Shown here one piece after another: positions 1-6,580 of a stretch of DNA of 31,456 bases; position 1 is the first letter of the stretch; each line of letters opens with the position of its first letter. Under the pieces are notes generated by a model. It worked only from the letters and a program-made list of their open reading frames with translations, made no database searches and was not told the origin of the DNA. The position numbers and the translations under genes were made by a program. The stretch is from Lachnospiraceae bacterium UBA7182 (GTDB taxonomy: Bacteria; Bacillota; Clostridia; Lachnospirales; Lachnospiraceae), in the NCBI GenBank assembly GCA_002491115.1, contig DKVI01000115.1:26822-58277 (forward strand). The letters run 5' to 3'.

Positions 1-19
1 ACCACTGAGCCACTCGTGC
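1..19 (-). tRNA. Partial tRNA gene, 5' end only (identity open, possibly Gly)
   Basis: Read on the minus strand, the window edge holds a 7-nt acceptor arm GCACGAG, then TG and the D-arm start GCTCAGTGGT, the usual layout of a bacterial tRNA 5' part. The anticodon lies outside the window. From memory of the family this 5' end resembles clostridial tRNA-Gly(GCC), but that cannot be tested here. A promoter at 56-84 would start transcription about 30 nt upstream. Confidence 0.6.
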
Positions 20-55
20 ATATATGAACATCTCCGCCGGATCCCGACACGAGTT

Positions 56-84
56 ATCGTATCACAAATCTCATAAAATGTCAA
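56..84 (-). promoter_or_regulatory. Sigma-A promoter for the partial tRNA
   Basis: On the minus strand a perfect -35 TTGACA (79-84) is followed after 17 bp by -10 TACGAT (56-61). It lies between tRNA-Gly(TCC) and the partial tRNA, so the second tRNA need not depend on read-through. Confidence 0.65.
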
Positions 85-113
85 TCTATTTTCAGAATCC
101 GACCAAAGATGGA

Positions 114-184
114 AGCAGGTGATGGGAATCGAACCCACATATCCAGCTTGGAAGGCTGGTGTTCTACCACTGAACTACACCTGC
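114..184 (-). tRNA. tRNA-Gly (anticodon TCC)
   Basis: The minus strand folds as a complete cloverleaf. Acceptor arms GCAGGTG (178-184) and CACCTGC (115-121) pair over 7 bp. The anticodon arm CCAGC-CTTCCAA-GCTGG presents TCC, and the T-arm carries GGTTCGATTCC. The discriminator is U, as usual for Gly. The 3' end is encoded as TTCCA, so a CCA occurs at 110-112 but is one base further out than an exactly encoded CCA tail. A strong promoter lies at 241-269. Confidence 0.95.
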
Positions 185-192
185 GTATATAT

Positions 193-209
193 AAAAACCC
201 TTTCGGGTT
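193..209 (-). other. Terminator-like hairpin in the tRNA-Gly leader
   Basis: The minus strand reads AACCC-GAAA-GGGTT followed by TTTATATATA, a 5-bp stem with a GNRA tetraloop and a U-rich tail. It sits between the predicted transcription start (about 234) and the mature tRNA 5' end at 184. It may be a processing signal, or a weak terminator for transcripts arriving from the 325-codon dehydrogenase gene. Confidence 0.45.
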
Positions 210-240
210 ATTATTGTTGCTTTGTTCCGCAACACCGTGT

Positions 241-269
241 ATTCTACTACACCTTTTTCCAAAAGTCAA
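241..269 (-). promoter_or_regulatory. Sigma-A promoter for the tRNA-Gly unit
   Basis: The minus strand shows -35 TTGACT (264-269), a 17-bp spacer and -10 TAGAAT (241-246). The predicted start near 234 gives a leader of about 50 nt before tRNA-Gly(TCC). Confidence 0.75.
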
Positions 270-300
270 GTGTTTTTTTCAAAAAATCACCGAATGAAAT

Positions 301-316
301 CGCCGAAAAAACGGCG
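301..316 (-). terminator. Weak hairpin after the dehydrogenase gene
   Basis: Immediately after the dehydrogenase stop codon the minus strand reads CGCCG-TTTTTT-CGGCG. The stem is only 5 bp and the following sequence is mixed (ATTTCATT), so it is at best a poor terminator. The stronger candidate for ending this transcript is the 193-209 hairpin. Confidence 0.3.
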
Positions 317-317
317 G

Positions 318-1295
318 TTATTCCGCCGCATATCCGGCCTCAAAATTTACCAGATTGATCAATTCCATTCCATTCAGGTAGCGCTCCAAATTCTGACAGC
401 ATACATGGATTACCCGATTCTCCGTATCTTTGGAATATCCAAAGCTTTGCCCTGCTATGTGGGGGGTCAATATGACCTGCTCCATCCTCCAGAGCGGATG
501 ATCCGAAGGCAAAGGCTCCGGTTCTGTCACGTCCAGAGCCGCACCGCCTAAATGCCCTTCTTTTAAAAGCCGTGTCAGCGCGTCCGTATGAACCAGGCTT
601 CCTCTGCCCACATTGACAAAAAAAGCGCCCCTTTTCATCATTCGTAAACGCCGTTCGTCCAGAAGTCCTCTGGTAGCCATAGTACCCGGAAGACACCCGA
701 TCACCACATCCGCCTTCGGAAGTTCTTCCTCCAGTCTGTCTTCCGTGACCATAAAGTCAAAACAGTCAGGATAGTTCCGTTCTGTCCTGCGCATCCCTGT
801 AATATGCGTCCCGAAAGCTTTCAGCCTCTTAGCCGCCCCCGTGCCCACGTCTCCCGCCCCCAGGATCAGTATCCGTTTCCCATACAGCAATGTTTCCGAC
901 TGTAACCGCCTCCAGATCCCCTCCCTCTGCTGCACGTTATACTGCTTTAAATTCCTGCAAAGCTCCAGCAATACTGCTACAATATACTCTCCGATCACCA
1001 CCTGAAAACACCCTTTGGCGTTCGTTACCTTCACTTTCCGCGGAAATCCGTCCCGCATCGTGTAAACATCCGTCCCTGCCCAGCTCATCTGGATCCATTT
1101 AAGGCCCGGACACTCCCTGACCTCCCGAATCCCCGGCTCCCCAAAAATAATCTCCGCCTCCTGCAAAAGCTTAAGCCTTTCTTCTCTTCTCAAACCGTCT
1201 ATATACATAAATTCCACGCGCCCTTTTCCCGCCGCCTCCAGCATCTCTCTCTGCGCCGAATCGCACGGGAACAAAACTGCTGCTTTCCTCATCAT
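318..1295 (-). CDS. D-2-hydroxyacid dehydrogenase family protein
   Basis: The 325-residue protein belongs to the NAD-dependent D-isomer 2-hydroxyacid dehydrogenases, which interconvert 2-oxoacids and D-2-hydroxyacids in the cytoplasm. The Rossmann nucleotide-binding loop GAGDVG is at residues 146-151. The catalytic Arg-Glu-His set is visible as VGRGS (Arg231), TEPEPLP (Glu at 258-260) and TPHIAG (His279). Length is normal for the family. An AGGAGG site lies 6 nt before the first of two adjacent ATG codons, so the start could also be the second ATG at 1292. The substrate cannot be read from sequence: glyoxylate/hydroxypyruvate, phosphoglycerate or branched 2-oxoacid reductases all share these motifs. 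No operon partner is evident; the upstream kinase transcript ends at 1385-1413. Confidence 0.88.
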   Translation of the reverse strand: MMRKAAVLFPCDSAQREMLEAAGKGRVEFMYIDGLRREERLKLLQEAEIIFGEPGIREVRECPGLKWIQMSWAGTDVYTMRDGFPRKVKVTNAKGCFQVVIGEYIVAVLLELCRNLKQYNVQQREGIWRRLQSETLLYGKRILILGAGDVGTGAAKRLKAFGTHITGMRRTERNYPDCFDFMVTEDRLEEELPKADVVIGCLPGTMATRGLLDERRLRMMKRGAFFVNVGRGSLVHTDALTRLLKEGHLGGAALDVTEPEPLPSDHPLWRMEQVILTPHIAGQSFGYSKDTENRVIHVCCQNLERYLNGMELINLVNFEAGYAAE

Positions 1296-1384
1296 TTTGA
1301 ACCTCCTGTTTTCGATTCCCCTTCTACTTCTAAATCATTACCAGATTTTGCCTAAATATACCCCTGCATTTTTTCATACTAATA

Positions 1385-1413
1385 AAAGCAGCACCTTAAC
1401 GGTACTGCTTTTT
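1385..1413 (-). terminator. Rho-independent terminator of the FGGY kinase gene
   Basis: About 70 nt after the kinase stop, the minus strand forms AGCAGTACC-GTTA-AGGTGCTGCT followed by TTTATT. The stem is 9 bp with one G-U pair. An A-run precedes it, so it could work in both directions. Little else is recognisable in 1296-1480 apart from the AGGAGG site of the dehydrogenase gene. Confidence 0.8.
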
Positions 1414-1480
1414 AATTATTCCGATTGTTCCTGCAAAGCAGCCTATGCCCGACCATACATACTTTGTCTGCAAGTTCCTG

Positions 1481-3076
1481 CTATTTCAGCGCTTCTACAG
1501 CCGCTCTCTCAATCCTTAATCCTGTCTTATACCTTTCAATAAACTCGTCAAACCCTTTCACATCTGCCGGGTCCGGGTCCATCTTCTCGCCTTCGTCTCC
1601 GCCGAATACTTTATTCTGCAGATACGCTTCCAGCGTTTCGTCTTTTTCCTTGTTCAGCATATAAGCCGCCAACAGCGCAATGCCCCACGCGCCGCCCTCT
1701 CCGGCCGTCTTCATCACCGACACCGTGGCGTTCATGGCCCCTGCCAGAATCTTCTGTCCCACGCCCGGCGTCTTGAACAGCCCGCCGTGTCCGGTAATGC
1801 GGTCAATGGAAATCTTCTCCTCTTTCATCAGGATATCCATCCCGACCTTCAAAGCTCCCAGGGACGTATACAGGTTGGCACGCATAAAATTGGCCAGGTT
1901 AAATTTGCTGTCCGGCGTGCGGGCGAAGAGAGGACGTCCTTCTTCAAATCCTGTGATATGCTCTCCGGAGAAATAGTTGTAAGCCAGAAGTCCTCCGCAG
2001 TCTTTATCGCCTTCCAGCGCCTTATTATATAAAGTGCCAAACAGCTGATTCATATCCACTTTCATTCCAAAGCTTTCCGCGAACTCTTTGAAGATATTCA
2101 CCCATGCATTCAGGTCGGAAGTACAGTTGTTGCAGTGTACCATAGCCACCGGATCTCCGCTGGGCGTGGTCACCATATCAATCTCCTCATAAGGCCTCTT
2201 AAGCGCCTTCTCAAGCACGATCATGGCGAAGACAGACGTACCCGCGGACACATTACCCGTGCGCTGCGCCACGCTGTTGGTAGCCGCCATGCCGGTACCC
2301 GCGTCGCCTTCCGGCGGGCAGAGCGGGCATCCCGGTTCCAGTGTCCCTGACGGGTCAAGAAGCTTCGCTCCCTCGGCGGTCAGTGTCCCCGCATTTTCTC
2401 CTGCCACCAGAACTTTGGGAAGAATCTGTTCTACTTTCCACGGATAACCTTTCGGCGCTGTCAGCTCGTTGAACTTATCGATCATGGAGACATAATAAGT
2501 CTTCGTATCAGAGTCAATGGGGAACATGCCGGACGCGCTTCCTACGCCTAATACGCGCTCACCGGTCAGCTTCCAGTGAATATATCCGTCCAGGGTGGTT
2601 ATGTAATCCACACGGGGTACATGCTCTTCTTCGTTTAAAACCGCCTGATACAGGTGGGCAATACTCCATCTCTGGGGAATGTGGAAACGGAACGCTTCGC
2701 TTAAGATCTCCGTGGCTTTCAGGGTGATCGTATTTCTCCAGGTACGGAAAGGAACCAGAAGTTTCCCATCTTTATCAAATGCCAGATATCCGTGCATCAT
2801 GGCACTGAAACCGATGGCACCCAGCTTTTTGACAGTCACGCCGTACTGCTTTTTCACATCTTCTGTCAGACTCTTATAACAATCCTGAAGGCCCGTCCAC
2901 ACATCCTCAAGGCTGTAAGTCCAGATTCCGTTTTCCAGGCGGTTTTCCCAGTCATGGGCGCCCGATGCGATCGGGACATTATTTTCATCCGTCAAAACTG
3001 CCTTGATCCTGGTCGATCCCAGCTCGATCCCCAGGACGGCCTTTCCCGCCAGGATCGTATCTTTTACATTACTCAT
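1481..3076 (-). CDS. FGGY-family carbohydrate kinase (substrate unknown)
   Basis: The 531-residue cytoplasmic enzyme should phosphorylate a sugar or polyol with ATP. The N-terminal phosphate-binding strand GIELGSTRIKAVL (residues 17-29) and the MHGY substrate-side motif mark the first FGGY domain. TLDGYIHWKLTG carries the Asp at the position of the catalytic base in xylulokinases. The second domain has the ATP-site segments GNVSAGTS and GHGGLFKTPG. Length is near the upper end for FGGY kinases (about 500). AGGAGGT lies 4 nt before the ATG. No isomerase, epimerase or transporter gene sits beside it, so the substrate (xylulose, ribulose, glycerol or other) is open. It has its own promoter (3201-3229), a structured leader (3114-3176) and a terminator (1385-1413), although azlD upstream shows no terminator, so read-through is possible. 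Confidence 0.87.
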   Translation of the reverse strand: MSNVKDTILAGKAVLGIELGSTRIKAVLTDENNVPIASGAHDWENRLENGIWTYSLEDVWTGLQDCYKSLTEDVKKQYGVTVKKLGAIGFSAMMHGYLAFDKDGKLLVPFRTWRNTITLKATEILSEAFRFHIPQRWSIAHLYQAVLNEEEHVPRVDYITTLDGYIHWKLTGERVLGVGSASGMFPIDSDTKTYYVSMIDKFNELTAPKGYPWKVEQILPKVLVAGENAGTLTAEGAKLLDPSGTLEPGCPLCPPEGDAGTGMAATNSVAQRTGNVSAGTSVFAMIVLEKALKRPYEEIDMVTTPSGDPVAMVHCNNCTSDLNAWVNIFKEFAESFGMKVDMNQLFGTLYNKALEGDKDCGGLLAYNYFSGEHITGFEEGRPLFARTPDSKFNLANFMRANLYTSLGALKVGMDILMKEEKISIDRITGHGGLFKTPGVGQKILAGAMNATVSVMKTAGEGGAWGIALLAAYMLNKEKDETLEAYLQNKVFGGDEGEKMDPDPADVKGFDEFIERYKTGLRIERAAVEALK

Positions 3077-3113
3077 AAATACCTCCTATTATAAGTTCCG
3101 CATTCTCCCTCCG

Positions 3114-3176
3114 AAAGCCCCCGTACTGGAAGCCTCCCCGACCGCTGGCGCGTCCGGCAAGCCTTCCGGGCTTTCT
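3114..3176 (-). other. Long stem-loop in the 5' leader of the FGGY kinase mRNA
   Basis: GAAAGCCC (3114-3121) pairs with GGGCTTTC (3169-3176), and directly inside GGAAG (3129-3133) pairs with CTTCC (3164-3168). This gives 13 bp with a 7-nt bulge on one side and a GC-rich 30-nt apical part. It lies between the predicted promoter and the kinase ribosome binding site. No U-run follows, so it is not an ordinary terminator. I do not recognise a known riboswitch class. Confidence 0.5.
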
Positions 3177-3200
3177 ACGGGTAAATGCTGTTTTGTAGTT

Positions 3201-3229
3201 ATCTTATCATATACAGGAGAATATTTCAA
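3201..3229 (-). promoter_or_regulatory. Probable sigma-A promoter of the FGGY kinase gene
   Basis: The minus strand reads -35 TTGAAA (3224-3229), a 17-bp spacer and -10 TAAGAT (3201-3206). The -35 overlaps the azlD stop codon. The resulting leader would be about 120 nt. Confidence 0.5.
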
Positions 3230-3522
3230 ATCATTTGCTCCGCCACGAAGACCGCAAGACAGGCGAAAGCGGCCACGGTTACCAGACTTCGGTTGCAGAA
3301 AGCCAGAACCACCGCCACGGCCACGCCTGCCAGGGCGCTCAGGCGGCTGCCGGTGGCGTAGAGGATCGCCGGAAAAGTCATGGCAGTCAGACAAGTATAG
3401 GGCACATAATAGAGAAAAGAGCGTATGTACCGGTTCTCTATCTTCTTTCGGAACACGGTCAGAGGCAGTACCCGAATTAAATAGGTGACAACCGCCATTA
3501 TCGCAATATATAGATAGATCAT
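3226..3522 (-). CDS. azlD: AzlD-family branched-chain amino acid transport subunit
   Basis: The 98-residue protein is a small polytopic membrane protein, with hydrophobic stretches over nearly its whole length and a conserved-type start of the form YLYIAIMAVVTYLIRVLPL. AzlD proteins are the small partner of AzlC, and together they are thought to export branched-chain amino acids and analogues. The gene overlaps azlC by 4 bp (ATGA), which indicates translational coupling and a fixed subunit ratio. No terminator is visible behind it. Family assignment rests on size, hydrophobic pattern and the azlC neighbour. Confidence 0.85.
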   Translation of the reverse strand: MIYLYIAIMAVVTYLIRVLPLTVFRKKIENRYIRSFLYYVPYTCLTAMTFPAILYATGSRLSALAGVAVAVVLAFCNRSLVTVAAFACLAVFVAEQMI

Positions 3523-4229
3523 CCTTCACTGCCTCCTTCGTCCTTAACCGGAAATAAGACCGCCCCCGCCGCGGACGCCGCTACCGTACACACAATAATG
3601 GACATACCCGCGGAAATGCCGGAACAGGCAGGCAGATAATAGATCAGGCAGCTTAAAAGAGCCGCCAGCACAGCCGTCAGAAGTACAGGCCGTGCTTTTT
3701 TGGCTGCCGGTATGACAACCGCGATAAACATTCCGTATAAAGCCACATTCAGGGCGTTATTTACCGCGGCCGGCAGAATATTGCCGGCCGCCGCACCCAC
3801 GGCGCTTCCCGCGGTCCAGCCCAGGATGGGAAGGATCTGAAGTCCCGCCATATAAGGAAACGTCAGTTCCTTCCCATGTCCCATGGCAGCGGCAAAGATC
3901 TCGTCCGTATTGGCAAAAGCAATCACAAATCTCTGCCGGAGCGTCACCGCCTCCGAAAGCTTCTGGGAAAGGGAGAGACTCATCAGCGCATAGCGCAGAT
4001 TAATGATAAACTGTGTCGCCGCCATCTCTAAAAGCGTCCCGCCCGCTACAATAATCTGAAGCCCCGCAAACTGCCCGGCGCTGGTCATATTTGTAAAACT
4101 GGTCACCGCCGCCTGAAAGACCGTAAGGCCTCCTCCCAGCGCCAGTATGCCAAAGCTGAAACTCACAGAGAAATACCCCAGCGCAATGGGAACTCCGTCT
4201 TTTAATCCGTTCTGAAAATCCTGTTTCAT
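3519..4229 (-). CDS. azlC: AzlC-family branched-chain amino acid permease, large subunit
   Basis: The 236-residue integral membrane protein shows the AzlC signature near its N-terminus: GVPIALGYFSVSFSFGILA, then NMTSAGQFAGL and a TQFIINLRYALMS segment. Several further hydrophobic helices follow, consistent with 6-7 transmembrane spans. It should act with AzlD in branched-chain amino acid export. AGGAGA precedes the ATG by about 10 nt and lies inside the end of the GH13 gene, only 4 bp away, so all three genes form one transcript. Why an amino acid exporter follows a glycosidase is unexplained. Confidence 0.9.
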   Translation of the reverse strand: MKQDFQNGLKDGVPIALGYFSVSFSFGILALGGGLTVFQAAVTSFTNMTSAGQFAGLQIIVAGGTLLEMAATQFIINLRYALMSLSLSQKLSEAVTLRQRFVIAFANTDEIFAAAMGHGKELTFPYMAGLQILPILGWTAGSAVGAAAGNILPAAVNNALNVALYGMFIAVVIPAAKKARPVLLTAVLAALLSCLIYYLPACSGISAGMSIIVCTVAASAAGAVLFPVKDEGGSEG

Positions 4230-4233
4230 CTGT

Positions 4234-6330
4234 CTAAATTCTCCTGAGGATAACAGAGCTTACAGGCTGCATCTTTAAATAAAGGATACCTGCCTTCACC
4301 TCATAAAGCTGATCTCCCAGATTAAATCCTGACTCGCGTGTAAGCATCAGGCGTTCCAGTACCGCTTCCCTTGGCACGCCCGCCTGCCAGACCGGGATAT
4401 TCATCTCTTTTTCCTCTTTTCCGTTGTTGATGGCCACGATAATCTGCTCTTCCTCGCTGAAACGGCCATAACTGATAAACTGATAATCCAGTGCAAGAAA
4501 ACGGGTGGAACCGTGGGTCAGTACCGGATTCTCTTTCCGAATGCAGATTGCTTCTTTATAAAAGCTGATCAGACTTAGATCTTCTTCTCCCCAGGGATAA
4601 GTGCGTCTGTTGTCCGGATCCGTAAAGCCGCACACGCCCGCCTCGTCTCCATAATAGATGGTAGGCGCGCCCACCCAGGTCATCTGAATTACAATGGCTT
4701 CCCGAAAAACGCCTTTACTTATTCCGTCGGAAGCGGCATCGGAACCCAGCGTATAGACACGCCCCACCCTGCGGTTCGTCCTGGTAAGAAAACGGGAATG
4801 GTCGTGGTTGGACAGCTCGTTCATGGATGTCTGCAAAGAAGGCTCATGAAAATTGGCCATATGGTGCAGCATAGTGTTCCGAAAGACCTCCGCATTCCCA
4901 TACATGTCTTCCCGGTATTCGTCGCTGTGCTTTTCCATCCCGGTCAGAAACCAGCTCACAGGCTCCATAAAAGCATCATAATTCATCAGCGTATCCCATT
5001 GGTCACCCTGAAGCCACTGATTGGCATTCCCATAATGCTCCGCCAGGATCAAAGCATCGGGATTTGTCTCCTTGACCGCCTGCCTGAATTTACGCCAGAA
5101 TATATGATTATATTCTTCCGAGAATCCCAGATCCGCCGCCACGTCCAGCCGCCAGCCGTCCACGTTGTAGGGAGGCTTCAGCCATTTTCTGGCAACATTT
5201 AATATATATTCCTCCAGCTTCGGGGACTGCTCATAACACAGCTTTGGCAGTGTATTGTGCCCCCACCAGCCGTCGTAAAATTCGTTATAGGGCCAGCCGT
5301 GTTCGTAATTGAACTTAAAAAAAGAACGGTATGGGCTGTCTTCGGCAATATAGGCGCCCTTTTCATAGCCTTCCATCCGCTCATACAGCCGTTCCCTGTC
5401 CAGCCATTTATTAAAAGAGCCGCAGTGATTGAATACGCCGTCCAGGATAATCCTCATTCCTCTTTTATGAACTTCCTCAACAAAGCGGGCAAAAAATGCA
5501 TTGCTGGCTTCCAGGTTCTTTTTATTCACAACCCTCTGAATATACCTGGTCGCGTGAGAATTATCATTGTCCCACTCCTCAAGACATTCTCCGCCGTCTT
5601 CTACTACAACTCCATAGTGAGGATCTATATAGTCGTAATCCTGTATATCATATTTATGATTGGAAGGCGATACAAAAATCGGATTCAGATACAGCACATC
5701 CACACCCAAATCCTGCAGATAATCCAGCTTATTCCAGATGCCCTGAATATCCCCTCCATAAAAATCTCTTACATCCATGGATTCCGGATACCGCCTCCAG
5801 TCCGTGACCCTGCGGACTCCTTCATTGATGTAAATATATTCCCGGTCCTCCACGTCATTGGAAGTATCTCCGTTACAAAAGCGGTCCGTAAAGATCTGAT
5901 ACATAATGGCGCCCTTGGCCCAGTCGGGCGTCTTAAATCCGGGTACAATCCCAAAAGAATAATGCTCCTGCAGGTCATCGGAAACGCCTAACTTGTTATA
6001 AAAGCATCTCTGCTTTCCGGTGTGGATTTCAAAAAAATACCGCACCTGCTCGTCTATCGGAGCCGTCGTATAAGTGTAATAATCAAAAGTTCCTTTCGTA
6101 TATGCCTTTTCCATCAGTACTTTCTGGCTCTTGCAGATAATGAACACATAATCCACATTATCTTTCCAGGTACGAAACTTAATGGTCACCCGATCGCCTT
6201 TCTCCGGCTCAAAAGGTGCCCTGTAATTGGCTGTCTCATCACTGAACAGCGCATCCTTGTTTAGTACAGGCCGCATGTTCAGCGAATACTGCTGGGTCCG
6301 GCGTGCCTGTTCAATCATATTCATGTCCAT
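4234..6330 (-). CDS. GH13 alpha-glycosidase (neopullulanase/cyclomaltodextrinase type)
   Basis: From the ATG at 6330 the protein has 698 residues. The reading frame also extends to an upstream TTG at 6348 (704 residues); I prefer the ATG because GGGATGG lies just before it and none is before the TTG. In the 704 numbering an N-terminal beta-rich domain (about 40-135) precedes the (beta/alpha)8 domain. Conserved regions are DGVFNH (303-308), DGWRLD with nucleophile Asp402, LILAEHYG with acid/base Glu437 and SNHDHS with Asp516. There is no signal peptide, so it works in the cytoplasm on imported maltodextrins, cyclodextrins or pullulan fragments. Specificity cannot be fixed by eye. It starts the GH13-azlC-azlD transcript. 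Confidence 0.9.
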   Translation of the reverse strand: MDMNMIEQARRTQQYSLNMRPVLNKDALFSDETANYRAPFEPEKGDRVTIKFRTWKDNVDYVFIICKSQKVLMEKAYTKGTFDYYTYTTAPIDEQVRYFFEIHTGKQRCFYNKLGVSDDLQEHYSFGIVPGFKTPDWAKGAIMYQIFTDRFCNGDTSNDVEDREYIYINEGVRRVTDWRRYPESMDVRDFYGGDIQGIWNKLDYLQDLGVDVLYLNPIFVSPSNHKYDIQDYDYIDPHYGVVVEDGGECLEEWDNDNSHATRYIQRVVNKKNLEASNAFFARFVEEVHKRGMRIILDGVFNHCGSFNKWLDRERLYERMEGYEKGAYIAEDSPYRSFFKFNYEHGWPYNEFYDGWWGHNTLPKLCYEQSPKLEEYILNVARKWLKPPYNVDGWRLDVAADLGFSEEYNHIFWRKFRQAVKETNPDALILAEHYGNANQWLQGDQWDTLMNYDAFMEPVSWFLTGMEKHSDEYREDMYGNAEVFRNTMLHHMANFHEPSLQTSMNELSNHDHSRFLTRTNRRVGRVYTLGSDAASDGISKGVFREAIVIQMTWVGAPTIYYGDEAGVCGFTDPDNRRTYPWGEEDLSLISFYKEAICIRKENPVLTHGSTRFLALDYQFISYGRFSEEEQIIVAINNGKEEKEMNIPVWQAGVPREAVLERLMLTRESGFNLGDQLYEVKAGILYLKMQPVSSVILRRI

Positions 6331-6362
6331 GTTTTCCCATCCCTTCAACAGTCTTGTTAAAT

Positions 6363-6391
6363 ATCATATACTATATGTCTGCTTTTCACAA
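6363..6391 (-). promoter_or_regulatory. Probable sigma-A promoter of the GH13-azlCD operon
   Basis: The minus strand has -35 TTGTGA (6386-6391), a 17-bp spacer and -10 TATGAT (6363-6368), about 33 bp upstream of the preferred ATG. It lies directly past the ftsH-side terminator. Confidence 0.6.
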
Positions 6392-6414
6392 GCTTTTTCC
6401 CAAAAAAGGACAGT

Positions 6415-6447
6415 AAAAAAGACAGCGGGGGTTGTGCTGTCTTTTTT
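6415..6447 (-). terminator. Bidirectional terminator after ftsH
   Basis: GACAGC (6421-6426) and GCTGTC (6436-6441) form a perfect 6-bp stem with a 9-nt loop. It is flanked by A6 and T6, so on the minus strand it ends in TTTTTT. It is the best end point for the tilS-hpt-ftsH transcript, 134 nt after the ftsH stop. Confidence 0.8.
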
Positions 6448-6580
6448 AGGAGAAGGTATTTCTTGTTTCTTATGGGGTGTAGCAAAAACCATATAATGTA
6501 TTGGGGGTTTTTACGAGTATTATAATAGCACATCTTTCCGGAGAAGTGTGAACAAACTTTACAAAAATCAAACCTTATTT
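6448..6580 (-). other. Long untranslated stretch between ftsH and its terminator
   Basis: No credible coding sequence is seen. AAAAACC (6484-6490) and GGTTTTT (6506-6512) form a 7-bp inverted repeat enclosing an AT-rich 15-nt loop. Isolated TATAAT hexamers occur on both strands (6492-6497 and 6519-6526), but none has an acceptable -35. I assign no function. Confidence 0.3.

Noticed and set aside
1..34. Short open frame starting MHEWLSG on the minus strand at the window edge
   Set aside because: The same bases give a standard tRNA acceptor and D-arm pattern downstream of a tRNA-type promoter, the simpler reading.
5257..5991. 244-codon open frame on the plus strand inside the GH13 gene
   Set aside because: It is antisense to conserved GH13 motifs, has no ribosome site and its translation shows no recognisable domain.
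6448..6540. Possible NrdR-type or other regulator boxes in the AT-rich gap after ftsH
   Set aside because: The CCATATAATGTATTGG-like stretch is not a true palindrome and no tandem partner or ribonucleotide reductase gene is near.
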